From positions 310,001 to 374,000 of the forward strand of contig NC_002967.9 of NCBI RefSeq assembly GCF_000008185.1: a stretch of DNA of 64,000 nucleotides, read 5' to 3'. Position numbers and translations under genes: made by a program. The notes under the pieces are model-generated. The model worked only from the letters and a program-made list of their open reading frames with translations, was not told the origin of the DNA and ran no database searches. Numbering within the stretch: the stretch's first letter is position 1; each line of letters starts with the position of its first letter. Of the stretch, positions 36,217 through 45,843 are shown piece by piece. This DNA comes from Treponema denticola ATCC 35405 (lineage in GTDB: Bacteria > Spirochaetota > Spirochaetia > Treponematales > Treponemataceae).

Positions 36217-36969
36217 ATGATTTTTATTGAAAAAAAACTATTGTTTATAAGTTTAGTAATCTCATTTATTTTTATGATAATAACAGCTTTTTGGGCATAT
36301 AGCGTTGGTATGAGAATCCCTCTCAAAGGAGATTCCGAATTTGTTTTGTTTTTAGGCTTTATATTTTCAGGTTTGCAACTGATTATAACTATCAATATTA
36401 TAATAGGCGCAATAAAAAAGAAAAAAGATTTTTTTACTTTAATGGAAACTATAAGAGCCGGAGGAATTTTATCTCAAGAAAAAATAAAAAAGCTGGGTTC
36501 GGCAGGGTTTGCTTTACAAGAAGCCCTTGAAGCTTCAAGCACAATTACAGCACAAAAAAGTTTAAAAATCGCGAGTCTTAACGGATTGATGAGAAGCTTG
36601 ATTAGTATGATAGATATACCTATTGTTGTAGTCAACCTTAACGGAGAAATTATAGATGCCTCTCAAAAAATCAAAACGGAAAAAAATTATAATAAAGATT
36701 TAAATATTTCGGACCTTATACCTCAAGCAAATATCAGAGAAGCCTTTAAGGAAGCATCAATAAGTCATCTTCCTGTAGAACAAGGGAACAATCTTTTAAT
36801 ACCTGTCTTTTCAACACTAGGCGATATAACATATTTTTTAATTGATACATCTAAGCATGGTGCTTTAACTAAATTTATCAACAACTTTATACCGCCTCAA
36901 AAGGAAGAATCTGCTAAGCAGGCAAAAAAAGGATTTTTTAAAATTTTAGGAACCTCTAAAAAATCTTAA
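36217..36969 (+). CDS. Membrane protein with PAS-like domain, linked to Ktr genes
   Basis: 250 residues from the ATG at 36217. Two membrane segments (LLFISLVISFIFMIITAFWA; FLGFIFSGLQLIITINIIIG) are followed by a helical linker and a domain like PAS: SMIDIPIVVVNLNGEIIDAS is the classic start of such a sensor. No kinase, cyclase or EAL part follows, so it would sense and pass a signal by contact. It follows ktrA by 10 nt, suggesting a role in controlling K+ uptake. Family not recognised. Confidence 0.55.
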   Translation: MIFIEKKLLFISLVISFIFMIITAFWAYSVGMRIPLKGDSEFVLFLGFIFSGLQLIITINIIIGAIKKKKDFFTLMETIRAGGILSQEKIKKLGSAGFALQEALEASSTITAQKSLKIASLNGLMRSLISMIDIPIVVVNLNGEIIDASQKIKTEKNYNKDLNISDLIPQANIREAFKEASISHLPVEQGNNLLIPVFSTLGDITYFLIDTSKHGALTKFINNFIPPQKEESAKQAKKGFFKILGTSKKS

Positions 36970-37013
36970 GTTTACAACCGATAAACTCCGTCTAATTTTG
37001 AGAACATATATCT

Positions 37014-37043
37014 TGACAATATTATACCATATATAATATTATA
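37014..37043 (+). promoter_or_regulatory. Promoter of the ABC exporter at 37078
   Basis: TTGACA (37014-37019) followed by a very AT-rich stretch; TATTAT at 37038-37043 (18-nt spacer) is the best -10. The start resembles the promoter of the other exporter pair near 9200 (TTGACAATAT in both). Confidence 0.4.
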
Positions 37044-37077
37044 TTATATATATTATTTTTTAGAAAAGAGGGTGTTG

Positions 37078-38862
37078 ATGTTTAAGGGTGCATTGTATTA
37101 TTTTGTTATGTGTTGGAGGTATGACAAACGTTTTCCGGTTGTCATTTTATTAAAAGAAATTTTAAATGCCGTAAAAACTGTAATGGCGGTGGTGCTGCCT
37201 AAGTTCATTATCGATGCTTTGTTTACAACACAAAATAAAGAAGAAGCTGTTAGGTTTTTACTCATATATGCCGGAACCTTATTTGCAATAAGTCTTATAA
37301 CTGCAGTTTTAAACCGTGCTACAATTATTTTAAAAAGCATCTCCTTTCAGCGATTTCAAGCCGATATAGGAAAAAAATTAATGCAGATAGATTATGAACG
37401 GCTTGAAACTCCCGAATTCTTAAACTTAAAACAAAAGGCGGATCAATATGCATATTCAGGCGGTTACGGATTTGCCGTAATCTTAGAAGACTCCGTCGGT
37501 TTATTCGGTAAACTGCTCACTTTTGCAGGTCTTATCTCCGTTATCGCAATCTTAAGCCCATGGCTTGTACTTGCAGTCATTATAATTGTCGCTCTTAATT
37601 CTTTGGTCTTTGCAAAAACAAATAAACATGGGATAAAATACCGCATGGAACAATCCGTGCAGGAAAGGCGTATCGGCTACTATTCTAAAAAAATGGAAGA
37701 TTTTCAATACGGAAAAGAAATCCGTACTTATAATTTAGCTCCGTGGTTTTTAGAAAAATACAATCAGCAAATTAAAGTGCTCGGAAAATTTTATAATAAC
37801 ATAGCCAATACCCGTTTTATAAGCGGCGCCTTTAATTCTTTTACCTTTGCCGTTCAATTAATCATAAGCTATTTTTTTGTAATTAAGCAAACATTAGACT
37901 CCACTCTTTCGGTAGGAAATTTTACAATGTATCTTGCAGCAGTAAGTTCGTTCGCTTCAATACTATCCGAAATTATAAAAACCGTAGTTCAGCTTTCGCA
38001 GTTCAACACTTATTTTGAAGCTTTTAAAGAATACATTAATATGCCGTCTATGGAAAATACAAAAGGCGGAAAGCCTATTTTACCTGAAAACTTTGACATT
38101 GAATTTCAAAATGTTTCTTTCAAATACGGCACAAGCGAAAAGTTTGCCTTACAAAATGTAAACGTTAAATTTAATTCCAAAGAGCGTATAGCCATAATAG
38201 GAGAAAACGGTGCAGGTAAATCAACCTTTGTAAAACTTTTAATGCGCCTATACGAGCCTACCGAAGGCAAAATTTTGATTAACGGTATCGACATAAAAGA
38301 AATAGACTATAACCATTATCAAACTTGGTTTGCCGCAGTCTTCCAAGATTTTAAACTTTTTTCTTTTAGCATAAAAGAAAATATTACCTTCGGCAATGAT
38401 AAAACCGAAGAAGACAAAAAGCGTTTGGAAAATATTGTTTCGGCATCGGGCTTAAAAGAAGTTACCGATAAATTGGATAAGGGCTTGGAAACCTTGGTGT
38501 ACCGAGACTTTGACGATGCAGGTTTTACGCCCTCAGGCGGAGAAGGCCAAAAAATTGCAATAGCCAGAGCCGCATATAAAAACGCTCCGATAGTTATTTT
38601 AGACGAACCGACAGCAGCCCTCGACCCAAAAGCCGAAAATAAAATCTATGAGCAGTTTGATTCTTTCTTTGCGGATAAGTGTTCTCTTTATATTTCGCAT
38701 AGAATGGCGGTTACAAAATTTTCGGATAGGACTCTTGTATTCGACAATGCACAGATTGTCCAAGACGGAAACCACGAAAGTCTTATAAACCAAGAAGGAA
38801 AATACAAGGAGCTCTACAGCTTGCAGGCTAAGTATTATACGGATGAGGTCAATAGTCAATGA
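37078..38862 (+). CDS. ABC exporter half-transporter (permease-ATPase)
   Basis: 594 residues from the ATG at 37078, with AAGAGGG seven bases upstream. Six membrane segments are followed by an ATPase with Walker A GENGAGKS, signature PSGGEGQK and Walker B IVILDEPTAALD, then the H-loop ISHRM. All catalytic residues are present. It converges with a second exporter gene at 38960-40549; two half-transporters side by side may pair. Substrate unknown; multidrug, lipid or peptide export are all possible. Confidence 0.88.
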   Translation: MFKGALYYFVMCWRYDKRFPVVILLKEILNAVKTVMAVVLPKFIIDALFTTQNKEEAVRFLLIYAGTLFAISLITAVLNRATIILKSISFQRFQADIGKKLMQIDYERLETPEFLNLKQKADQYAYSGGYGFAVILEDSVGLFGKLLTFAGLISVIAILSPWLVLAVIIIVALNSLVFAKTNKHGIKYRMEQSVQERRIGYYSKKMEDFQYGKEIRTYNLAPWFLEKYNQQIKVLGKFYNNIANTRFISGAFNSFTFAVQLIISYFFVIKQTLDSTLSVGNFTMYLAAVSSFASILSEIIKTVVQLSQFNTYFEAFKEYINMPSMENTKGGKPILPENFDIEFQNVSFKYGTSEKFALQNVNVKFNSKERIAIIGENGAGKSTFVKLLMRLYEPTEGKILINGIDIKEIDYNHYQTWFAAVFQDFKLFSFSIKENITFGNDKTEEDKKRLENIVSASGLKEVTDKLDKGLETLVYRDFDDAGFTPSGGEGQKIAIARAAYKNAPIVILDEPTAALDPKAENKIYEQFDSFFADKCSLYISHRMAVTKFSDRTLVFDNAQIVQDGNHESLINQEGKYKELYSLQAKYYTDEVNSQ

Positions 38863-38959
38863 TAAAAAAATATTCTTTAGGCAGTCTCACTGTCCGACTT
38901 AATTTTTAAATAAATCTGAATGACTGCCTGCAAAAAGTCTTATACATCATCGTAAAAAT

Positions 38960-40549
38960 TTACAATTTATAAACTCCGTCTAATTTTTCTTTTATTTGCG
39001 GGTCAAAGTTATGACTTATCATTATCACGGTTAAATCGGGATTTTCTATCAACCTCTTTTCAATCTCCAAAGCGTTTTCTTTATCGAGAGAAGAAGTGCC
39101 TTCGTCGATTAAAAGAATTTTTCTGCCATGAATGAGCGCACGGGCTATCGCTATACGCTGTCTTTGCCCACCCGAAAAGTTTTTACCGTTTTCTTCGGCA
39201 AGAGTATCCAAACCATTTCCGCATGAAGCGATAACATCTTCAAGTGCTGAATTTTTTAAAGCAGCGTTTATTTCTTCTTCCGTAAATTTACCGCCCAAAC
39301 AAATATTTTCTTTTACCGTATCGTTAAAGATATAAACATTTTGATCAATGTACGCTATATTTTCCCTTAAGAGTTCTTTGTTCAATAAGGATATATCTTC
39401 CCCATCATAGGCAATGCTGCCCTTAAAATTTTCAAACATTCCTGCCAAAAGTTTAAACATCGTAGTTTTACCGCTTCCGGATTCTCCGATAATTCCGTAT
39501 TTTTTGCCTAACTCAAAATGCATATTCAAATTCGACAAAATATTTTTTTGCTCATTGTATGCAAAAGAAAGATCCTTTAACTCTATTTCTTTTTTAAAGG
39601 ACGGAGCTTTAAGCTCCTTTGAACTTTCGATACTAAGACTTTCAAGTTTATTAAATATAATTTTTACAGATTTTATTTTTACTATAAGGCCGGTAAGATC
39701 GGACAAGGCCTTTGAAAGTTGAGAAGCAATTTTTCCGGTAGCCATAATTGCACCTAAAGCAATAACTTGCCTTATCGCCAAAAAACCGGTAAAACCTAAA
39801 ATCAAAGTTTCAAATACGGAACCGAAAAGGGCTATCACAATTCCCGAAATAAGATATTTACCCGTCAAGCTGATGACTTTTCCGCCTCTTTTTACGGAAA
39901 GGTCATGGACGGTGTCTTTAATTATTTTTCTTTTATTAAAACAAAAGAGAACATCAAAGCCCGATAAAACATCTTTTATTTTAGAAATAAAATTTTGCAT
40001 TTCCATACTTAAATCCATAGTTCCCTTTTCGATTGATTTTTCAAAAATTTTGGGAATAAATAAAAGCAGCAGTCCCGAAAAAAGAGCAAAAAGAGCAAGC
40101 ATCCAATGAATAAAAAACAAGGCAGCGAAGGCTGTAAGCAATGTAGAAAAATGAAGCACCAAATAAAATATAGAAACCAAACCGTTTACTTCTATTGTCT
40201 TCATATCGTTTTCAAGCCAAGAAAGATAGACGGAAGAATTTTCTTTATGATAGCCTGCGTATGAACAGCACATAATTTTTTCGGCAATGTCGGTTCTTAT
40301 ACCGGTAAGAATTTTTTGCACCGTCTTGGCTCTGAACATTTCAAACGCATAATTTGTAAAATATGTAAGACACCAGCCTGCCAGCATTATGCCGACATAT
40401 TTTAAAAACAAATCAAGGTTAAGTTCTATTAGAGCATTTAAGGCATACATACCGAGATAAGCCATTCCGATATGTAAGGCTGTATTAATAAATCCCAAGA
40501 ACCAGACTAAAATATTTTCGGGTAAATATTTAATAATATATTTTTTCAT
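38960..40549 (-). CDS. ABC exporter half-transporter (permease-ATPase)
   Basis: 529 residues from the ATG at 40549, which has GGAGGAAAAAA directly upstream; the frame is open further but without a site. Membrane domain with six segments, then Walker A GESGSGKT, signature FSGGQRQR and Walker B ILLIDEGTSSLD. The Asp-Glu-Gly of Walker B (usual DEPT) matches cyclic-peptide and related exporters. It faces the exporter at 37078 tail to tail. Confidence 0.88.
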   Translation of the reverse strand: MKKYIIKYLPENILVWFLGFINTALHIGMAYLGMYALNALIELNLDLFLKYVGIMLAGWCLTYFTNYAFEMFRAKTVQKILTGIRTDIAEKIMCCSYAGYHKENSSVYLSWLENDMKTIEVNGLVSIFYLVLHFSTLLTAFAALFFIHWMLALFALFSGLLLLFIPKIFEKSIEKGTMDLSMEMQNFISKIKDVLSGFDVLFCFNKRKIIKDTVHDLSVKRGGKVISLTGKYLISGIVIALFGSVFETLILGFTGFLAIRQVIALGAIMATGKIASQLSKALSDLTGLIVKIKSVKIIFNKLESLSIESSKELKAPSFKKEIELKDLSFAYNEQKNILSNLNMHFELGKKYGIIGESGSGKTTMFKLLAGMFENFKGSIAYDGEDISLLNKELLRENIAYIDQNVYIFNDTVKENICLGGKFTEEEINAALKNSALEDVIASCGNGLDTLAEENGKNFSGGQRQRIAIARALIHGRKILLIDEGTSSLDKENALEIEKRLIENPDLTVIMISHNFDPQIKEKLDGVYKL

Positions 40550-40795
40550 TTTTTTCCTCCAAATTATCAGAATTGAATGTTTACAAGCTTGTAATTTCAA
40601 TTTATGGTATTATAAAACAAAAGTCAAGTTGAATTTTAAAATATTTAATAAAATATTTGAAAATTCTTATATTTTTAGCTAAAATTATTATATTTTTTAA
40701 TTTTTACTGCATATATTTTAATATTTTTGATGAATCCTCTTGACACCAGAAAGAATTTTTATTATCATAGAATTAAAGTTTTTATGGGGGATAGC

Positions 40796-41176
40796 ATGAT
40801 AGAGGTTATTGGAACCTGCCCCGTGTGCGGGGATAGTTTTACCGTTTCGGAGCTGCATTGCTCAAAATGCAACAGTTCGCTAAAGGGCGAGTTTGAGCTA
40901 TGCGAGTTTTGCCGCCTAACAAAGGAGCAAAAATATTTTGTAAAGATGTTTTTAAAAAACCGAGGCAGCATACGCGATATGGAAAAAGAATTGGGCATTT
41001 CTTATCCGACTGTTCGGAATAAGATAGAAGAAATCAATGCGGCTCTGGGTTTATCGGATGGAAGCCTTCCGTCCATTAATGTTTCTGAAGTCTTACAAAA
41101 AATAAAGAACGGAGAGTTATCGGTTGATTCTGCAGTTTCATTTTTGACGGGAGAGCCCGGAGAAGAAAAAATTTAG
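40796..41176 (+). CDS. DUF2089-type zinc-ribbon HTH protein
   Basis: 126 residues from the ATG at 40796 after GGGGGAT. The N-terminal zinc ribbon has CPVCGDSFTVSELHCSKC and a second Cys pair (CEFCRL). Next comes a sigma-70-like helix-turn-helix (RDMEKELGISYPTVRNKI). DUF2089 genes are often followed by SHOCT/YvlB-like proteins that respond to cell-envelope stress, and the next gene at 41222 fits that. It probably regulates this pair. Confidence 0.85.
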   Translation: MIEVIGTCPVCGDSFTVSELHCSKCNSSLKGEFELCEFCRLTKEQKYFVKMFLKNRGSIRDMEKELGISYPTVRNKIEEINAALGLSDGSLPSINVSEVLQKIKNGELSVDSAVSFLTGEPGEEKI

Positions 41177-41221
41177 AAGAACGGCGACAACAGTTCTGTT
41201 TGAACTACAAGGAGATATTTT

Positions 41222-41536
41222 ATGGAAAACGAAAAACTTGAAATTTTAAACATGATTAGAGACAAGGCGATTACACCCGAAGAAGGCTTAAAACTTTTGG
41301 AAGCTATCCAAAAAGAAAATGTTAAATTTGTTTTTGAAGAGCCTAAACAAAAAAAAGATAGCGAGACCATAGTAATAAGTACAAAGATTCCCTCTAAAAG
41401 TGATCCGGCAGATTTTTTAGAAAAAGCAGCCGATTCGGAAAATACGGTAAATGAAACCTTTGAAAACAAAAAGAAAAAAAATATCGATATAACAATTCAA
41501 ACTCCCGACGGCAAAACTCAATCATTTAATTTGTAG
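41222..41536 (+). CDS. Small SHOCT-like protein
   Basis: 104 residues, starting MENEKLEILNMIRDKAITPEEGLKLLEAI (shown in part: residues 1-29). This helical opening, with the AITPEEGLKLL core, is the SHOCT-like N-terminus of YvlB/LiaX-type proteins. The rest is charged and probably disordered, ending in a short strand (IDITIQTPDGK). The usual C-terminal DUF4097 sheet is missing, so it is a short form. ACAAGGAG precedes it, 45 nt after the DUF2089 gene. Confidence 0.6.
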   Translation: MENEKLEILNMIRDKAITPEEGLKLLEAIQKENVKFVFEEPKQKKDSETIVISTKIPSKSDPADFLEKAADSENTVNETFENKKKKNIDITIQTPDGKTQSFNL

Positions 41537-41599
41537 GAATAAGCGGCTCAAATCTTTCAGCCTCTTGCAAAATTTTAGCATAAGGCGTAAAATGATATT

Positions 41600-42607
41600 A
41601 TGATCGATACAAGCTATAAAACGATAGTAGAAAATTTTAAAGCAAAGATGGCAGAACGGATTGTGGGCCAGCAAGAACTTATAGAAGGAATTCTAACTGC
41701 GTATATTGCGGGCGGCCATGTGCTCCTTGAAGGTGTGCCCGGCCTTGCAAAAACTCTCATAGTAAAAACATTTGCAGAGCTGTCCAATGTAAGTTTTAAG
41801 CGCATTCAATTTACCCCTGACCTTCTTCCTGCCGATTTGATAGGAACCCTGATTTATCAGCAAAGTATCGGTAAGTTTTCCGTAAGGAGGGGGCCCGTTT
41901 TTGCAAATATCGTTTTGGCCGATGAAATAAACAGAGCTCCTGCAAAGGTTCAGTCTGCACTTTTGGAGGCCATGGCCGAAGGACAGGTTACAATCGGAGA
42001 AAATTCTTTTTCTTTACCTGCGCCTTTTTTTGTACTTGCAACCCAAAACCCTATCGAGCAGGAAGGAACCTATCCCCTGCCTGAAGCCGAACTTGACCGC
42101 TTTTTGTTAAAGTTATTTGTTCCCTATCCTTCAATTGAAGAAGAAATAAATATAGTGAATAAATTTTCAAGCCTAAGGCCGAGCCAAAACCTCGGTCAAA
42201 GCTCAAACATCAGTCCGGCCGAAGCTGTTTTAACTCCCGAAAATTTAGAAACTCTCCGCAATGCTGTAGAACAAGTCAAGTGTTCCCCCGAAATTACAAG
42301 CTATATAGTTTCAATAATTGCAGCAACACGTCCCGCAAAAAATGTAAAGCAGGATGACTATATTCACGGGAACTACCTAAGCTATATTCTTTATGGGGCA
42401 TCGCCAAGAGCCGGAATAGCTATTCAAAAGTGTGCAAAGATAAAGGCTCTATTTAATGGAAGAGATTATGTAATTCCTGAAGACGTAAAAGCCGTTGCCT
42501 ATGCAGCTCTTAGGCATAGGCTTAAACTTTCTTATGAAGCTGCCGCCGATAACTTAACCGCTGACGATATTATTGAAAAGCTTTTGGGAATTGTGCCCCA
42601 GCCGTAA
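41600..42607 (+). CDS. MoxR-family AAA+ ATPase
   Basis: 335 residues with Walker A GVPGLAKT, Walker B LADEINRAP, and a sensor region LATQNPIEQEGTYPLPEAELDRF characteristic of MoxR (quoted in part; the key word is EQEGTYPLPEAELDRF). MoxR ATPases act as chaperones with VWA-domain partners to insert metals or assemble complexes. No VWA gene is next to it here. Its last 38 nt overlap the converging CorC-type gene at 42570. Confidence 0.92.
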   Translation: MIDTSYKTIVENFKAKMAERIVGQQELIEGILTAYIAGGHVLLEGVPGLAKTLIVKTFAELSNVSFKRIQFTPDLLPADLIGTLIYQQSIGKFSVRRGPVFANIVLADEINRAPAKVQSALLEAMAEGQVTIGENSFSLPAPFFVLATQNPIEQEGTYPLPEAELDRFLLKLFVPYPSIEEEINIVNKFSSLRPSQNLGQSSNISPAEAVLTPENLETLRNAVEQVKCSPEITSYIVSIIAATRPAKNVKQDDYIHGNYLSYILYGASPRAGIAIQKCAKIKALFNGRDYVIPEDVKAVAYAALRHRLKLSYEAAADNLTADDIIEKLLGIVPQP

Positions 42608-43868
42608 GTTTAGACACATCTGCAATAAGAGAAATAATTTTACTTGTTTCAACCTTTTCTACTTTGAAGTCGACTTCGCCTATAGTAATCAATTCGCCTT
42701 CCTTGGGAAGATATTCTGCCGTTTCCAAAATAAGTCCGCCTATAGTATCATTATAATCCGAATGAAAATCGGTATTTAAAATACTATTAAGCTGAATTAT
42801 AGGGACAGCCCCTGGAATCAAAATATGCGTACCGTCAACAATCTTCATTCCGCTTAAAGGATTGGTTTTTGTTTTAGAATACTCATCTTGAATGGAACCG
42901 AAGATAGCCGTGCTTATATCATCAATTGTGATAAGCCCCGCGGTGGAACCGTATTCATCTATAACAAAGGCCATATTCCTTTTATTTTTACTCATCGTTT
43001 TTATAGCCGAAAAAATATTTGCTGTTTTCGGAATAAACAGAGCCCGTCTTATAATTTTATTTATATCCATTTCCGTATTATGGCTTCTATAAAATAAAAT
43101 ATCCTTATAATGCACGCTTCCTATTATTTTATCTTTTTCTCCTTTATAAACTGGAAGGCGGGAAAACATTGTTTTACGAAAAATGCTTACCATATTTTCG
43201 AGCGATGAATTTATATCGAGGCTGACAATGTCCTCTTTTTTTGTCATTATGCTTTGCAGCTTTAATTCATGGAGCCTTACAGCTCTTTTAATTAATTCAT
43301 GCTCGCCCGTTTGAAAAGTCCCGTCTGCCAAACTTATATTTATAAGAGTTTCCAAATAATCTTCGGAAAGTTCGGAGCTTTGATTGTTTTGTTTTTTTGA
43401 AACAAGTTTAATAATAAAATTAGACATGAGGGAAAAAACAAAAATAAAGGGTTTTAAAAACAGCCTTACAACCGACAGAGGTACTAAAAATGTTTTTGTA
43501 ATTTCTACGGCATTATAAGCAGCTACAGCCTTGGGTAAAATTTCAGCAAAGATAATTATAAGAACCGTTGTAATCGCAGTAGCTGCCGGAATATGCTGCT
43601 GGCCATACATATCTATCACAAAGGCTGTTATCAAAGCCGAAGAAAGGGTGTTTACAAAATTGGTACCTATAAGAGTTGCACTTACAATCTCGTCTTTCCT
43701 TTCAATAAGAAAAGCAAGTCTTCGGCTTTTTTTTGTCCGGCTTTTTTTTATTGCCTTATATTCGGTTCTTGTAATTGCAGTAATTGCCGTTTCGGTTGCA
43801 GAAAAGAAAAATGCGCAAAAAAGAAGAGCTATAAATTCTATTATCATTAAAGCTAATTCAAATTTCAT
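42570..43868 (-). CDS. CorC/HlyC-type CNNM-CBS membrane protein
   Basis: 432 residues. An N-terminal CNNM (DUF21) membrane domain (FFSATETAITAI in the first helix) is followed by two CBS domains (about 205-320, YGSTAGLITIDD within) and the C-terminal CorC_HlyC domain (YNDTIGGLIL). The family is called hemolysin but members act in Mg2+/Co2+ transport or its control. It overlaps the preceding paralogue by 4 nt and the convergent moxR gene at its 3' end. Confidence 0.88.
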   Translation of the reverse strand: MKFELALMIIEFIALLFCAFFFSATETAITAITRTEYKAIKKSRTKKSRRLAFLIERKDEIVSATLIGTNFVNTLSSALITAFVIDMYGQQHIPAATAITTVLIIIFAEILPKAVAAYNAVEITKTFLVPLSVVRLFLKPFIFVFSLMSNFIIKLVSKKQNNQSSELSEDYLETLINISLADGTFQTGEHELIKRAVRLHELKLQSIMTKKEDIVSLDINSSLENMVSIFRKTMFSRLPVYKGEKDKIIGSVHYKDILFYRSHNTEMDINKIIRRALFIPKTANIFSAIKTMSKNKRNMAFVIDEYGSTAGLITIDDISTAIFGSIQDEYSKTKTNPLSGMKIVDGTHILIPGAVPIIQLNSILNTDFHSDYNDTIGGLILETAEYLPKEGELITIGEVDFKVEKVETSKIISLIADVSKLTAGAQFPKAFQ

Positions 43869-45184
43869 TCTTCATCTCCCGCAATATTTACTTGTAGTTC
43901 GCTTATTCTGTTTCCCTCGGTTTTCATAACCGTGAAATTATAGTTTTCTATTTTTATGGTGGAACCTATTTGCGGAACCTCTCCGCATTTTTCCATAATA
44001 AGGCCGCCTATTGTGTCATAATACTCGGAAGAAAATGAAGTTCCCAAATTCTCATTTAAATCGCTCAGCCTCATGCTGCCTAAAATGGTTTGACTAAGAT
44101 TTTGAGTTTCTTCATCATTTATATTATCAAGATTTGGATCCTCTGCTGCAGCATCATCCGTATCGTATTCATCGGCTATGTTCCCGAATATTTCTTCATT
44201 TAAATCTTCAAGAGTTGCAATACCTAAAGTTCCGCCGTACTCGTCGATAACCACAACCATGTTCTGCTTTTCTTTTCTAAATATTTCCTGCAACTTTGAA
44301 AGCTCGGTATTTTCAAAAACAAGAACAGGCTTACGTAAATATTTTTTTATATCGAATTTTTCTTTTGATTCTTGTAAGAAATCTTTTGCAGCCGCTTCCG
44401 AAAACAAAAAATCTTTAATATAAAAAATACCGATAATTTCATCTATGTCTTCTTCATAAACCGGAAACCTTGAAAACCTTGAAGAATGAGAAAGTTCTAT
44501 AATTTCTTCAGGGTTTACATCAGCGGTAAGGCCTATTATATCGGGTCTGGGCGTCATAATATTTTTTACGGTTATATCGCCGTAGCTTAATATTTTTTCG
44601 AGGACGGCTTTTTCTTCCGAGCGAAGATCTCCATGCTCTTGACTCACATCAAAGAAATCTTTTAAGTCTGCATCGGTTAAGGCCTCATTCGATTGCAGAT
44701 TTTTCACACCTAAAAATTTTAAAAAGAATTTTGTAAAACCCGAAAAGAGCCATTCAAGAGGTGCAAGTACTTTAATTAAAAACAAAATAAAGCCTGAAAA
44801 TTTTAAGGCTATCGGTTCGGAAAAAACCAAAGCAATCGATTTAGGAAGTATCTCTCCGAAAATTAAAATTGCAATAGTTGCAGCCGTGACTGCAATGCTT
44901 AATCCCTTAGCCCCCACAAGCTCTACCATTAAAGCCGTTAATAGTACCGATATTAAAATATTTACTAAGCTGTTTCCGATTAAAGAAGTTGTTAAAAACT
45001 TTTGTTTATCTTTTAAAATTTTTTCAACTCTTGCAGCCTTTTTATTTTTCTTTTCGCGTAAATATTTTATTTTCAATTTATTTACGGATAAAAAGGCCGT
45101 TTCTCCCGATGAAAACATCATCGATAAAAAAAGTAGAACAATTAAAAGTAAAATATAAAACCATTGCGGAGGAGGTTCGTTCAT
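43865..45184 (-). CDS. CorC/HlyC-type CNNM-CBS membrane protein (paralogue)
   Basis: 439 residues with the same plan as its neighbour: CNNM domain (MFSSGETAFLSV), CBS pair (EYGGTLGIATLEDL at the second CBS), CorC_HlyC domain (YYDTIGGLIM). An acidic loop (NIADEYDTDDAAAEDPNLDN) is inserted before the last domain. The two genes overlap by 4 nt, so they are made together and may form a mixed dimer. It starts 11 nt after the PII-like gene and may share its transcript. Confidence 0.88.
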   Translation of the reverse strand: MNEPPPQWFYILLLIVLLFLSMMFSSGETAFLSVNKLKIKYLREKKNKKAARVEKILKDKQKFLTTSLIGNSLVNILISVLLTALMVELVGAKGLSIAVTAATIAILIFGEILPKSIALVFSEPIALKFSGFILFLIKVLAPLEWLFSGFTKFFLKFLGVKNLQSNEALTDADLKDFFDVSQEHGDLRSEEKAVLEKILSYGDITVKNIMTPRPDIIGLTADVNPEEIIELSHSSRFSRFPVYEEDIDEIIGIFYIKDFLFSEAAAKDFLQESKEKFDIKKYLRKPVLVFENTELSKLQEIFRKEKQNMVVVIDEYGGTLGIATLEDLNEEIFGNIADEYDTDDAAAEDPNLDNINDEETQNLSQTILGSMRLSDLNENLGTSFSSEYYDTIGGLIMEKCGEVPQIGSTIKIENYNFTVMKTEGNRISELQVNIAGDEE

Positions 45185-45195
45185 CCTATAAACAC

Positions 45196-45843
45196 CTATT
45201 TTATACCGTAAGCCTTGCTTACCGGAATAACAAAAAGAATTCCATGCCCTTCTTTTTCTACATCGGATTTTTTTCTGATTGCTTCAACAACATTTTCAAG
45301 TTGATCATCATCGACAATAGTTAAAACGATTTCTTTTTCGGGTTCAATCTCCATGTCAAAGATAAGCTTCGTTTGATTAAGGCCGGATCCTCTTGCATGT
45401 ATTATTGTTCCGCCTCGCGCTCCTGCTTCTAAAGAAGCATCAACGACTTCACTTGCTTTTCCTCTATTAACAACAGTAAATATTGCAGACTTCATAGTTT
45501 TTACCTCCTCCCGTTTAAATACGGGCTTTTCATCATCTAGGGTATTTTTAATATTAATAAAACTTAAAGGCATACGGAATGCTATGCCGAAATTTTTACG
45601 AGTAAGATTGAACTTTTTATTTAGCTCATCCATAAGACCGTCTAAAAAATCTCCATGTCCGGCCGTTAAAATCAACTCTTTTCTTGTTTCTTGAATCCCC
45701 AAAAAATCAAGCACTTTACTTTTTACCGTACCGAAGGCAATCATTATTGTAGCTCCGGTAAGGCCCTTATCTTTAGCGTATCTTACGATTTTACGTGCAC
45801 GCCCAAAAGGTACTAAAATAATCAGAAGGGAAAAATCTTTCAT
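45196..45843 (-). CDS. Tandem PII-like protein
   Basis: 215 residues made of two related halves. Each has the ferredoxin-like pattern of PII signal proteins: half 1 LLIILVPFGRARKIVRYAKD..GLTGATIMIAFG, half 2 SAIFTVVNRGKASEVVDASLEAG..GGTIIHARGSG. The T-loop region is short and the usual uridylation Tyr is not obvious. PII proteins sense ADP/ATP and 2-oxoglutarate and control membrane transporters. It overlaps the DUF1538 gene by 4 nt, so it should regulate that membrane protein. Confidence 0.8.
   Translation of the reverse strand: MKDFSLLIILVPFGRARKIVRYAKDKGLTGATIMIAFGTVKSKVLDFLGIQETRKELILTAGHGDFLDGLMDELNKKFNLTRKNFGIAFRMPLSFINIKNTLDDEKPVFKREEVKTMKSAIFTVVNRGKASEVVDASLEAGARGGTIIHARGSGLNQTKLIFDMEIEPEKEIVLTIVDDDQLENVVEAIRKKSDVEKEGHGILFVIPVSKAYGIK

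Noticed and set aside
38870-38937. AGGCAGTC/GACTGCCT stem between the converging exporter genes as terminator
   Set aside because: The loop is over 40 nt and no T run follows closely on either strand; too weak to annotate.
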